From Pseudomonas sp. GCEP-101 (GTDB lineage Bacteria; Pseudomonadota; Gammaproteobacteria; Pseudomonadales; Pseudomonadaceae), in NCBI RefSeq assembly GCF_025133575.1, contig NZ_CP104011.1:4100965-4164964 (forward strand): DNA of 64,000 bases, in the 5' to 3' direction. The notes under the pieces are model-generated. The model did not search any database. It had not been told where the DNA came from and was given only the letters and a program-made list of their open reading frames with translations. Positions 1 through 9,229 of the stretch are shown here, piece after piece; the first letter of the stretch is position 1, and every line of letters begins with the position of its first letter. A program made the position numbers and the translations under genes.

Positions 1-852
1 GCCCAGGTCCGGCAGCAGGTAGCCCGCCCACAGCGAATCGGCGAACTGGCGGCGGAAGAAGCCGAAGTGGCCAATGCGCTTCACGCCGATGTCCTCCGGG
101 GCGATTCTCTTCAGGGTCTTCGGCGAGCCGCGGTAGAAGCCGTGCAGCGACTCGGTGTTGCGCCCGGACATCATCTCGTCGTCGGTGAAGGAGAGGGAGG
201 TGATGGGCGTGCGCACCGAGGAATACGCCTCGCGCACCGCGCCACCTTCCGCGCCCACGGCGTACTCCGGATTCAGGCACCAGCGCCGCCATTGCTCGAT
301 CACCCCGCGCGGCAGGTCGCCCACCACGCCCAGGCGCTTGCCGGGGAAATAGCCCAGCAGCGGCGTGATCGTTGGTGCCAGCAGATACCAGAGCAGCCAG
401 GCCTTGTGCCGCAGCCCCTGGGTGTTCTCGCGCCAATAGCCGCTGCCGGTGGCGATGGTGAAGGCGCGGTGGATGCGCTCGGTGCCGCGTACGAAGGGCA
501 GGATCTGCCCGCCCAGGCTGTGGCCGACCCAGAACACGGGCCGCTCGCCGGCCGCCTCGACCACGGCGTCGAGCATTGCGCTGCAGTCGTGGTTGCCCCA
601 GGCCAGTATGTCGATATCCAGCTCGCGCAGATGGCCGGCGCGGGACGTGCCCATGCCGACGTAATCGAAGGTCACCGTCAGGTAGCCGCGCTCGGCCAGC
701 CAGGTGGCGAAGGCCGCGTAGAAACGCTGTTCGACACCCATGGCAGGGACGATCAACACCGCTCCGCGCGCTTCGCCGGGCGGGTAGTACCAGTGGCTGG
801 AGAGGCTGTGGCCGTTGCCGTTGTCCAGCGGACGGGGGAGCGGGGTGATCAT
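1..852 (-). CDS. alpha/beta hydrolase, 3' end outside the window
   Basis: The reading frame starts with ATG at 852 and runs off the left edge after 284 codons. The N-terminal part reads as a serine hydrolase of the alpha/beta fold: a strand with AVLIVPAMGV near residue 33, a YVGMGTS segment, and a nucleophile elbow GHSLGG near residue 114. Later segments resemble the predicted alpha/beta hydrolases (COG4757-like) found next to small thioesterase-like genes. The DUF4442 gene ends 11 bases upstream on the same strand, so the two are probably cotranscribed. Substrate unknown. The C-terminus, including the expected catalytic His, lies outside the window. Confidence 0.75.
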   Translation of the reverse strand, partial: MITPLPRPLDNGNGHSLSSHWYYPPGEARGAVLIVPAMGVEQRFYAAFATWLAERGYLTVTFDYVGMGTSRAGHLRELDIDILAWGNHDCSAMLDAVVEAAGERPVFWVGHSLGGQILPFVRGTERIHRAFTIATGSGYWRENTQGLRHKAWLLWYLLAPTITPLLGYFPGKRLGVVGDLPRGVIEQWRRWCLNPEYAVGAEGGAVREAYSSVRTPITSLSFTDDEMMSGRNTESLHGFYRGSPKTLKRIAPEDIGVKRIGHFGFFRRQFADSLWAGYLLPDLG

Positions 853-863
853 GGGCTTGTCCC

Positions 864-1301
864 TCAGGCCTGGCTGACGTACATGGTGATGTCGGCGCGG
901 AATACCTTCTTGTCGCCCACATAAGCCAGCACCGGCACGACGATGTCGCCGTCCTGGTTCCAGTCGATGGCACGGCCGTCGGCCACGGCGCGAACATCAC
1001 CCTCGGCCTTGGCCAGGTATTCGACCGTCATGCCGCGGGGAATCCAGCGGCGGCCCTTGGGGATCGACACGTCAGTCATGGTCCCGGCGGCCAGTTCGGC
1101 CGCGTTGCACAGCGCGATGGCGTGCACCGTGCCGATGTGGTTGAGCACTTCGCGGCGCTTGGGGAAGGTGACTTCCGCATAGCCGGGGCGCAGTTCGACG
1201 AACTGCGGGGCGATGCTGGCGAAGTAGGGGGCGACCTGCCCGATCATGGCGCTGAACTGCGCGGGGCCGGCCTGCTGGTACATCTGCATCATCTGACTCA
1301 T
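864..1301 (-). CDS. DUF4442 hotdog-fold thioesterase-like protein
   Basis: This 145-residue protein matches the DUF4442 / YiiD-type hotdog family by length and pattern: an N-terminal helix, LRPGYAEVTFPKRREVLNHIGTVH around residues 38-60, and AIALCNAAELAAG forming the hotdog helix. Members are acyl-CoA thioesterase-like, but the substrate is not known. It is first in a minus-strand pair with the alpha/beta hydrolase and is divergent from the tetR gene at 1425, whose palindromic operator lies in between. The TetR protein therefore probably controls both directions (inference). Confidence 0.75.
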   Translation of the reverse strand: MSQMMQMYQQAGPAQFSAMIGQVAPYFASIAPQFVELRPGYAEVTFPKRREVLNHIGTVHAIALCNAAELAAGTMTDVSIPKGRRWIPRGMTVEYLAKAEGDVRAVADGRAIDWNQDGDIVVPVLAYVGDKKVFRADITMYVSQA

Positions 1302-1368
1302 GGCAACTCCGGGGAAAAGCGGATTGAAGATGGATGCGCGCCCAGGCAGTATACGAAGATTAGAAAGT

Positions 1369-1393
1369 AATTCTAGAAAAATATTCTAGAATT
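1369..1393. promoter_or_regulatory. 25-bp inverted repeat, probable TetR operator
   Basis: AATTCTAGA (1369-1377) and TCTAGAATT (1385-1393) are perfect inverted repeats around a 7-bp AT spacer. They lie in the short divergent region between the DUF4442 gene and the tetR gene, the usual place for an autoregulatory TetR operator. Each arm also contains the self-palindrome TTCTAGAA. No other copy was noticed in the window. Confidence 0.7.
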
Positions 1394-1424
1394 ATGTTCG
1401 AGCGGTTTTTCCCATAGGAACCCC

Positions 1425-2003
1425 ATGGCCCGACCTTCCCGCAAAGACGACATCCTCCAGGCCGCGCTGGCCTGTTTCAGCGAATCCGGCGTGGACGCCA
1501 CCACCATCGAGATGATCCGCGACCGCTCCGGCGCCAGCATCGGCAGCCTCTACCACCACTATGGCAACAAGGAACGCATCATCGGTGCGCTCTACCTGAC
1601 CGGTGTCGGCCAGTACGCGGCATTGCTCGATGCCGGCTTGCAGGAGGCGAAGAGCGCGGAGGCGGTGGTCAAGCTGTTCGTCACCTCTTACGTCGACTGG
1701 GTCTCGGCCAACCCGGAGTGGGCGCGCTTCATCCTGCACAGCCGTGGACGCGTCGAGGCAGGGGAGATGGGCGAGGAACTGCGCGAGGCCAACCGCCAGC
1801 ACGGCCGGCGTATCGCCGAGTTACTGGCCGAGCACCGCAAGGCGGGGGCGTTCAAGGCGCTGTCGGCGGAGCTGTTCAATTCCGTGGTGATCGGCCCGAC
1901 CCACGACTATGCCCGCAATTGGCTGGCGGGGCGCACGCGGGTGGACCTGATCGACTGCCGCGAGCAACTGGCGCAGATTGCCTGGGAGAGTGTGCGGGCC
2001 TAA
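1425..2003 (+). CDS. TetR/AcrR family transcriptional regulator
   Basis: A 192-residue protein with a typical TetR N-terminal helix-turn-helix at about residues 8-52: ILQAALACFSESGVDATTIE, then GASIGSLYHHYGNKERI. The C-terminal ligand domain is divergent. Start chosen at the ATG that begins MARPSRKDD, just downstream of the palindromic operator at 1369-1393. It is divergent from the DUF4442/hydrolase pair and probably represses that pair and itself; the inducer is not predictable, though an acyl ligand would fit the neighbours (inference). Confidence 0.85.
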   Translation: MARPSRKDDILQAALACFSESGVDATTIEMIRDRSGASIGSLYHHYGNKERIIGALYLTGVGQYAALLDAGLQEAKSAEAVVKLFVTSYVDWVSANPEWARFILHSRGRVEAGEMGEELREANRQHGRRIAELLAEHRKAGAFKALSAELFNSVVIGPTHDYARNWLAGRTRVDLIDCREQLAQIAWESVRA

Positions 2004-2010
2004 GCGCTTT

Positions 2011-2204
2011 CGCAGGAGCGGACCTTGTCCGCGAAATCCCGGCCTTGCTGAAGCGCTTCGCGGAGAAGCTGCGCTCCTGCGATAGCCATTCGTGTCCGTG
2101 CTGATGTGGCGCGTGGCTGCACCCTGTAGGAGCGAGCTTGCTCGCGAACGAGTTTATCGGCGGCGCTGAAGCTGGGCGGGTTCGCGAGCAAGCTCGCTCC
2201 TACG
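2011..2204. repeat. two REP doublets (BIMEs)
   Basis: The 3' side of tetR holds two head-to-head REP pairs. The first (about 2011-2081) has the GGAC/GTCC stem type facing a degraded copy. The second (2125-2204) is a clean pair of the GAGC-TT-GCTC type. Together with the next element these fill the 363-base gap between tetR and the DUF934 gene; no gene is seen there. Confidence 0.85.
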
Positions 2205-2227
2205 AAAAGCCCGAAAGCCGCGCGCGC

Positions 2228-2302
2228 GTAGGGCGGATAACCTGGAACAGGTTATCCGCCGTCCCTTGGCGACGGATACCGCTGGCGCGTTATGCGCCCT
2301 AC
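2228..2302. repeat. 75-bp palindromic element with CGTAGGGCG ends
   Basis: The element begins with CGTAGGGCG and ends with CGCCCTACG, forming terminal inverted repeats. An internal hairpin GGATAACCT-GGAAC-AGGTTATCC is followed by a second pairing region. It is not related to the REP core and looks like another short dispersed palindrome of Pseudomonas genomes. No coding capacity. Confidence 0.6.
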
Positions 2303-2325
2303 GAGAAGCGCGCCGTGCAGAAACG

Positions 2326-2353
2326 AAAAAGCCCCGCCAAGGCGGGGCTTTTT
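2326..2353 (-). terminator. bidirectional rho-independent terminator
   Basis: AAAAAGCCCCGCC-AA-GGCGGGGCTTTTT is a perfect GC-rich hairpin flanked by A and T tracts on both sides. It lies 13 bases beyond the DUF934 stop codon and ends the cysI-DUF934 transcript. It could also stop plus-strand transcription coming from tetR. Confidence 0.9.
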
Positions 2354-2366
2354 CATGTCGACCGGA

Positions 2367-2853
2367 TCAGGCGAGCTGGCGGCGACGGAACAGCGGTTGC
2401 GGCTGGGTCACCGAGGTCTGGTAGACCTCGGTGAAGTCGTCCAGGCCGGCCAGCGCTGCGTGCGGGTCGCGGTCGGCGCGGATGGCATAGGCGTCGAAGC
2501 CGCAGCTCTGCATGAAGAACAACTGGTCACGCAGCACGTCGCCGATGGCGCGCACTTCGCCCTGGTAGCCGAAGCGCTCGCGCAGCAGGCGCGCGGTGCT
2601 GAAGCCGCGGCCGTCGGTGAAGGCAGGGAAGTTCACGGCGATGACCTTGAAGTTGTCGAGGTCGCCGGCGATGGCTTCGGGCTCTTCGTCCGCGTCCAGC
2701 CATACGCCCAGGCCGCCGTCACGGCCGCGCAGGGCAGGGCCGTGTTCCAGCCACAGGTTCAGCGGGATGATCACGTCGTCGCAGTTGGGCACGGTCTCCA
2801 GGGTCGCGTCCTTGGGCAGCAGGTGCCAGCGGTCGTCGACGACCTCGCGGTGC

Positions 2854-2870
<17 letters not shown>
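2367..2870 (-). CDS. DUF934 protein, cysI partner
   Basis: A 167-residue protein of the DUF934 family, which in Pseudomonas and relatives is encoded directly after cysI. The pattern FPAFTDGRGFSTARLLRERF (about residues 82-101) and the later FFMQSCGFDAYAIR are typical of the family. The start codon lies inside the end of cysI (17-base overlap), which points to translational coupling. A role in sulfite reduction, perhaps as an accessory or electron-transfer factor, is inferred from this linkage; no catalytic motif is recognised. Ends at the terminator 2326-2353. Confidence 0.85.
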
Positions 2871-4512
<1,642 letters not shown>

Positions 4513-4763
4513 GAATCATCCTGCTGTCAGGCTTATAGCGCTCGGGGGCGTACTGCGTTTCCCAGCGCGCACGGCAACGCGCTCCACGCGGAGTGGGGCG
4601 CACGATACCAGTTCGGGAATATGCGCAAAAGTGATGTTTGAATATATGGGGAGAACTTTCTGATCTAAGCCGCGCCGGGCCTGAAGCCCAGGCGCGACGG
4701 GAGATGGAGCGCGGGTGGATGCGCCGCTGCGTCTGGAGGGTGGCAGCGGCGCAACGGGATCGA

Positions 4764-5258
4764 TCAGGCGTCGCGGCCGTGGGCGGCGTCGCGCAGCTGC
4801 GCCGTGTCGACGCGGACGAAGATCGAGTCGCCGACACAGGTCAGCACGTCGCCGGCGTAGACCTCGCAGATGATCCGGCTCTTGCGACCGACCTCGCCCT
4901 CGACATGGGCCCTCAAGGTCAGCGGCACGCCCATGGGCGTCGGCTTGATGTACTTGATGCCCAGGTGGCCCGTCACGCAGTCGATGCGCGGCAGGCTGCC
5001 CGGCTCGCGGCCCTCGGCGCGGTAGTGGTAGGCCATGGCCGTCCAGTTCGAGTGGCAGTCCACCAGCATGGCGATCAGCCCGCCGTAGACCAGTTCCGGC
5101 CAGCCGCAGTACTTGGCGTCGGGCAGGTGCTCGGCGACGACGTGGACGCCGTCCTCGTGCCAGCGGCTCTTGATGTGCAGTCCGTGCGGGTTGCGCCCGC
5201 CGCAGCCGTAGCAGACGCCTTCCGGCGCGACAGTGTCTTGCAGTGAGTCCACGTGCAT
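4764..5258 (-). CDS. PaaI-family acyl-CoA thioesterase-like protein
   Basis: 164 residues with a hotdog thioesterase layout. The N-terminal CYGCGGRNPHGLHIK (about residues 16-30) and the central YGGLIAMLVDCHSNWTAM helix are characteristic of the PaaI/4HBT group in which the helix carries the catalytic Asp (here D67 region). The short Cys-rich head occurs in a Pseudomonas subgroup. Monocistronic on the minus strand. Substrate unknown. Confidence 0.75.
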   Translation of the reverse strand: MHVDSLQDTVAPEGVCYGCGGRNPHGLHIKSRWHEDGVHVVAEHLPDAKYCGWPELVYGGLIAMLVDCHSNWTAMAYHYRAEGREPGSLPRIDCVTGHLGIKYIKPTPMGVPLTLRAHVEGEVGRKSRIICEVYAGDVLTCVGDSIFVRVDTAQLRDAAHGRDA

Positions 5259-5410
5259 GGTCCTTCCTTTCCACTCGCTTGTGCTGGTCGAACCGGCAGC
5301 CTAACGGCATTTGCGCGGTGGCGGAAAGAGGGGGTTCCTTGAGCAGCGGGCGGGGCTGGTCTTAACTCTGCCTGTGGTCCTTCAGCCAATAACGAAAAGA
5401 TGGGGGAAGC

Positions 5411-5524
5411 ATGAGCGAAGAAACGTCCAACAAGACCAGCGACAGCGTCGTCGATGCCCGCGCCGCATTCATCCTGATTCTGCTGGTGGTCGCCACCGCG
5501 GTGTTCTGGGTCAGCCACCAGTGA
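5411..5524 (+). CDS. 37-residue single-pass membrane protein
   Basis: A short frame with a strong ribosome site (GGGGGAAGC directly before the ATG). The product is MSEETSNKTSDSVVDARAAF followed by a hydrophobic stretch (ILILLVVATAVFWV) and SHQ, so an N-terminal acidic/polar tail and one membrane helix. No homologous family is recognised with certainty. It lies alone on the plus strand between two minus-strand genes, and the strong ribosome site argues that it is translated. Confidence 0.6.
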   Translation: MSEETSNKTSDSVVDARAAFILILLVVATAVFWVSHQ

Positions 5525-5581
5525 CAGCGGTGCCGGCGGGTCGCCCTGCGGCCCGCCCGGTACCTCACCCTTGCCGGTGCG

Positions 5582-5797
5582 CTACAGCCCGGCGAAGTGC
5601 AGCACCAGCTGCACCAGCCCATAGAGCAGCAGCACGAAGACCAGGGTGAATAAAATGCCCATGGCAATGAAATGGCTGGGCTTGCCGTGGGTGAAGTCGC
5701 GCGCGCGGTTGCGCCCGCTCTGTACGCCGAAGGCCGCGGCCAGCACGCTGTGCAGCATCTGCCAGAAGGTTGGCGGCTTGTTCTGTTGCTCGTCCAT
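5582..5797 (-). CDS. DUF2970 small membrane protein
   Basis: 71 residues matching DUF2970: the N-terminal FWQMLHSVLAAAFGVQSGRN, the RDFTHGKPSHFI motif, and one C-terminal membrane helix (IAMGILFTLVFVLLLYGLVQ). Function of the family is unknown. It lies 33 bases downstream of the MATE transporter gene on the same strand and may share its transcript. Confidence 0.8.
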   Translation of the reverse strand: MDEQQNKPPTFWQMLHSVLAAAFGVQSGRNRARDFTHGKPSHFIAMGILFTLVFVLLLYGLVQLVLHFAGL

Positions 5798-5830
5798 CGT
5801 TCGTCCTCCCTTTGCATCCCATCCTAGACC

Positions 5831-7156
5831 CTAGAGCTCGATCTGGGTCCATTGGCGCTTCTGCCACATCACCGCGAAGATCGCCGAAGCCAGCCCGCGC
5901 TGCAGAATCTGCATGCTCCAGATCGCCAGCAGCCCGCCGCCCAGCACGGGGCCGACCAGGTAGGCCAGCGGCAGGAAGAACAGCCACTGGTTGCCCAGGC
6001 TCACCGCCATCACCGTGCGCACGGCGCCTGCGCCCAGCAGCGCCTGGGTCAGTACCAGCGCGGTGGCGTCGATCACCATGCCCATGCCGGTCAGCATCAG
6101 CGGCACTCGACCCAGCTCGATCAGCGCAGGATCACTGACGAACAGCCGCAGGATGGCCTCCGGGAACAGCCAGAACGGCGCGCCCAGCAGAGCCAGGCCG
6201 CAGGCCGCCACCTTGACCACGTCCCAGCCCCAGCGGTGCGCACTGTCGAAATCGCGCTCGCCCATGCTCTGGCTGACCAGTGTCGTGGCCGCCATGCCCA
6301 GGCCGACGCCCGGGAGGATCAGGAACAGCGCCAGGTTGATCAGCACATGGGCGACCGCCAGTTCGCGGGTGCCGACCTGGGCGATGATCCAGAACAGCAA
6401 GGTGATGCCGGCGGCGAAGAAGAACTGCTGCAGCGAGTTGGGCAGCGACAGGCGCAGCAGGGTGCGGATATCCCGCTCGCTGGGCAGGCGCGGGCGGAAA
6501 CCCTGGGCGCGGGCGTCGCGCCAGGTGATCCAGGCGTAGATCGCCGAGCCCAGGAACAACGCCAGCGTGGTGCCCAGGCCGCTGCCCACCGCGCCCATCC
6601 GTGGCAGGCCGAACAGGCCGTGGATTAGGCTGTAGCTGATGGCCGCGTTGGCCAGGTGCATCACTACCAGGGTGCGCATGTACATGCCCGAGCGCCGGGT
6701 GCCGTTCCAGTAGCCGCGGAAGGAGAAGTTCAGGCCCACGGCGAGCACCGACAGCGCCCGCCATTCGAAATAGGGGATGCCGACCGCCAGCACATCCGGG
6801 TCGTTGGACAGGGCGCGGAGGATGGGTTCGGCGAACAGCAGGCAGATCAGCGTGATCGGCAGCGACAGGCCCAGCGCGACGAGCAGCCCGCCGTTGAGCG
6901 GCGCGGCCAGTTGGTCATGGCGGCCCTCGCCCCGTCGACGCGCCACCAGCGCCTGTACTCCGGCGCCAAGGCCCATCACCAGCGAGATGGCGACGAAGTT
7001 GGCGTAGCTACCGATGCCGACCCCGGCCAGGGACTTCTCTCCGAGGTGGCCAACCATCGCCGCGTCCACCAGATTGAGCAGGCTCTGACTGAGCATCCCG
7101 CCAATGATCGGCAGGCCCAGGCTGAGAATGTTCTGGAACCGCTGGCGCTCTAGCAT
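5831..7156 (-). CDS. MATE family Na+/H+-drug antiporter
   Basis: 441 residues with about 12 hydrophobic segments and the MATE signature near the N-terminus (LGLPIIGGMLSQSLLNLVDA followed by MVGHLGEKSLAGVGIG). The second half repeats the pattern (LSLPNSLQQFFFAAGITLLF), as expected for the internally duplicated MATE fold. It is an inner-membrane exporter of cationic compounds or metabolites; the substrate cannot be read from sequence. Starts at ATG 7156; transcribed away from the riboswitch module at 7351. Confidence 0.9.
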   Translation of the reverse strand: MLERQRFQNILSLGLPIIGGMLSQSLLNLVDAAMVGHLGEKSLAGVGIGSYANFVAISLVMGLGAGVQALVARRRGEGRHDQLAAPLNGGLLVALGLSLPITLICLLFAEPILRALSNDPDVLAVGIPYFEWRALSVLAVGLNFSFRGYWNGTRRSGMYMRTLVVMHLANAAISYSLIHGLFGLPRMGAVGSGLGTTLALFLGSAIYAWITWRDARAQGFRPRLPSERDIRTLLRLSLPNSLQQFFFAAGITLLFWIIAQVGTRELAVAHVLINLALFLILPGVGLGMAATTLVSQSMGERDFDSAHRWGWDVVKVAACGLALLGAPFWLFPEAILRLFVSDPALIELGRVPLMLTGMGMVIDATALVLTQALLGAGAVRTVMAVSLGNQWLFFLPLAYLVGPVLGGGLLAIWSMQILQRGLASAIFAVMWQKRQWTQIEL

Positions 7157-7350
7157 GGCGTCTCTGGGCAGTGAGCTCCGGCCTGTTGTGGGTGTCCGCG
7201 GACCCGCGCCGGTGGGGCGCCGCTGGGGGAAATCCTAGCTGAAGGGACGAGGCTCCGCCGCCTTTTAGATCGGAATATGCGTACACCTATTGCGAAGTTG
7301 TTCCGGTGATATTTCCGATATTTGTGTGAGGCGCATCACGCTTTTTCGCC

Positions 7351-7378
7351 TTGGCGAACGAAATCGGCGTACTACGCT
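7351..7378 (+). promoter_or_regulatory. sigma70-like promoter of the riboswitch transcript
   Basis: TTGGCG (7351-7356) and TACGCT (7373-7378) are separated by 16 bases. A start near 7385 would place the riboswitch at the very 5' end of the RNA. The match is moderate and the assignment leans on that position. Confidence 0.45.
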
Positions 7379-7388
7379 GAGACTCAAT

Positions 7389-7472
7389 TGACCAGGGCAA
7401 ACCTGTGCGAAAGCCAGGGACGCAAAGCCACCGATCTACAGCCCGGAAGGGCCATGACCGCGGGGTTGCCAA
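7389..7472 (+). promoter_or_regulatory. cyclic di-GMP-I (GEMM-I) riboswitch
   Basis: The conserved blocks of the GEMM-I aptamer appear in order: AGGGCAAACC (from 7394), the CGAAAG tetraloop (7408-7413), GGGACGCAAAGCC (7417-7429), the P3 region with its GC stem, and CGGGGTTGCC (7461-7470). The tetraloop/receptor architecture and the ligand-contacting GACGCAAAG core are intact. It sits 123 bases before the start of a four-gene plus-strand module (7595-9589), so it should set expression of that module in response to c-di-GMP. Whether it acts as ON or OFF switch is not clear; a hairpin follows at 7546-7565. Confidence 0.93.
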
Positions 7473-7545
7473 GCAGGCCGGACGTTCGTCCGCGCCTTCA
7501 GCGAGCGTGCGCTCGGCATCCTCCAACGTCCCGGTGAGCCTCCTG

Positions 7546-7565
7546 ATCAACCCGTGCAGGTTGAT
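7546..7565 (+). terminator. possible expression-platform hairpin of the riboswitch
   Basis: ATCAACC-CGTGCA-GGTTGAT forms a perfect 7-bp stem with a 6-base loop, followed by GGTGTTTGTT. The T tract is weak, so it could be a poor terminator or a structure that shields the ribosome site at 7581-7587. A second small hairpin (GCGAGCGTGCGCTCG) precedes it at about 7501-7515. Confidence 0.3.
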
Positions 7566-7594
7566 GGTGTTTGTTGGCCCAAGGGAGCGCGCCG

Positions 7595-8188
7595 ATGAAT
7601 CAGCCAGTTCAGTACACCTACGGGTTCGCCCGGATGGCATTGCGCGATCAGGTCGTGTTCAAGTCCATCGTCGGCCTGCTCAGTGGCCGCACCGTGGCGC
7701 GCTGGGCCTATGTCGATGGCCCGGCCGACCTGTTGGTCGAGGGCGAAGAGGGCGAGCCGCGGGTGCAACTGCGCACCGCCGAGGGCGAGTCGCTCTGGGT
7801 ACATTGGCCGCTGCGCGCCAGCGAAATCTTCGACTGCCTGGAGCGCGCCGCCCGCGCCATTGGCCAGCGGCCGGCGCAGTTGCCGGCCGCCGCGCTGCGC
7901 CTGAAGCATTGGCCGGCGGCCGCGCTGCTCACCGGCGACCATCGCTACGTGCGCCTGGCCACGCTGCTCTGCGCGCGGACCATGAGCCTGGATGAACTGT
8001 GCGAGCGCTCCGGTGTGCCGCGTCAGGTGACGGAAAGCTTCGTTCGCCTGATGGCAGCCCGGGAGATGTTCCTGCCGGATGAAGCCCTGCCGGCCAAGCC
8101 GGTGCCGCACACGGCCGCCCCCGTCGGCCTGCTGGCGCGCATTCGGCGCCACCTTGGCCTGGGCGGTGCTGCGGAGGCTGGCCGATGA
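7595..8188 (+). CDS. conserved hypothetical protein of the GTPase/roadblock module, winged-helix-like C-terminus
   Basis: 197 residues from the ATG with a good ribosome site (AAGGGAG, 7 bases upstream). No family is recognised with certainty. The N-terminal 90 residues look like a mixed alpha/beta domain (SIVGLLSGRTVARWAYVDG). Around residues 125-165, LATLLCARTMSLDELCERSG followed by VPRQVTESFVRLMAAREMF reads like a winged-helix fold of the kind seen beside MglA-like GTPases. The C-terminus is basic. First gene behind the c-di-GMP riboswitch, and it overlaps the GTPase start by 4 bases (ATGA), so translation is coupled. Confidence 0.7.
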   Translation: MNQPVQYTYGFARMALRDQVVFKSIVGLLSGRTVARWAYVDGPADLLVEGEEGEPRVQLRTAEGESLWVHWPLRASEIFDCLERAARAIGQRPAQLPAAALRLKHWPAAALLTGDHRYVRLATLLCARTMSLDELCERSGVPRQVTESFVRLMAAREMFLPDEALPAKPVPHTAAPVGLLARIRRHLGLGGAAEAGR

Positions 8189-8715
8189 AGGAGTACAAGA
8201 TTCTCTTCACCGGCACCATGGGCGCCGGCAAGACCACCGCCATCGCGGCGATCAGCGATATCGAGCCGATCAGCACCGATGTGCAGAACAACGACCCCAG
8301 CGTCGACAAGGCGCGCACCACGGTCGGCCTGGATTACGGCGAAGTGCTGCTCGGCCCGGACGAACGCCTGCGCCTGTACGGCACCCCCGGCCAGGCCCGC
8401 TTCGCCTTCATGTGGGGCATCCTCGCCCGCGGTGCGCTGGGGCTGGTGATCCTGATCGACAACTCGCGGCCCGATCCACTGGGCGATCTGCGCGTCTACC
8501 TCGACGGCTTCGCCGAGTGCATTGGCCAGGCACCCTGCGTGGTCGGCGTCGGTCGGCTGCCGGGCCATCCTCATCCTGGCCTGGATGACTACGCGGCGGC
8601 GCTGGCGCAGGCCGGGTGCAGCTTCCCGGTGGTTGAGGTGGACGTCCGCGAAGCCGAGCAGGTGCGCCTGCTACTCGACCTGCTCCTGCTGCAACTGGAA
8701 TGCACGGCGGCCTGA
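8185..8715 (+). CDS. Ras-like small GTPase (COG2229 / MglA-related)
   Basis: 176 residues, the size of a single Ras-like G domain. G1 (P-loop) is GTMGAGKT at residues 10-17; a switch-I threonine lies in the KARTTVGLDYG stretch (43-52); G3 is replaced by YGTPGQ (65-70), as in MglA/COG2229 proteins. G4 is abnormal: where NKxD/TKxD is expected the sequence reads GVGRLPGH (121-128) with no Asp. Such GTPases work with roadblock proteins as GAP or scaffold, and two roadblock genes follow directly. Expected to be a cytoplasmic switch; guanine specificity is uncertain because of the G4 change. Confidence 0.85.
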   Translation: MKEYKILFTGTMGAGKTTAIAAISDIEPISTDVQNNDPSVDKARTTVGLDYGEVLLGPDERLRLYGTPGQARFAFMWGILARGALGLVILIDNSRPDPLGDLRVYLDGFAECIGQAPCVVGVGRLPGHPHPGLDDYAAALAQAGCSFPVVEVDVREAEQVRLLLDLLLLQLECTAA

Positions 8716-8747
8716 GGCCTGACGTTCGCCATCGATTGGAGTCGACC

Positions 8748-9158
8748 ATGGAACATGCCCTGATGAGCCTGCCCGACAGGCTGCGCCACGACGCCGAACA
8801 GGCACTGGACGAGCTCGGCGCGAGCCTCGGCCGGCTGAGCGCCGCGGTGATCGCCACCACAGACGGCTTCGAAGTGGCCTCCCGCGCCGGCAAGGGACTG
8901 GAGGTTTCCAAGCTGGCGGCAATGGCCTGCTCGATCTCGGCCCTCGGCGCCATGGTCGGCCAGGAAAGCGAGGTCGGCCCGCACCAGAACGTGATCGTCG
9001 AGGCGAGCGAAGGCTACATCGTCATCGTCGACATCCCACATCCAAGCCACCCGATGATCCTCAACCTGGTGGCCGACCGTGAGGAGATGCTCGGCCAGGT
9101 GCTCTACCAGGCCAAACGCACCGCCACGCGGCTGGCGGATCTGTCGCTGGCCGGCTGA
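8748..9158 (+). CDS. roadblock/LC7 domain protein (first)
   Basis: 136 residues from the ATG at 8748, which has GGAG 6 bases upstream. The sequence follows the roadblock pattern: a leading helix, the strand AAVIATTDGFEVASRAG (about 31-47), a helix LAAMACSISALGAMVG (58-73), and paired strands NVIVEASEGYIVIVDI (82-97). Roadblock proteins pair with Ras-like GTPases, as MglB does with MglA, and can act as GAP or platform. Separated by 32 bases from the GTPase gene. Confidence 0.85.
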   Translation: MEHALMSLPDRLRHDAEQALDELGASLGRLSAAVIATTDGFEVASRAGKGLEVSKLAAMACSISALGAMVGQESEVGPHQNVIVEASEGYIVIVDIPHPSHPMILNLVADREEMLGQVLYQAKRTATRLADLSLAG

Positions 9159-9229
9159 CATAACAGGCTCCGCGGCGCGCGCGGCTGCGGGGCCACTACA
9201 ACAGGACGCGCACTCAAGGAGTAATCGCT

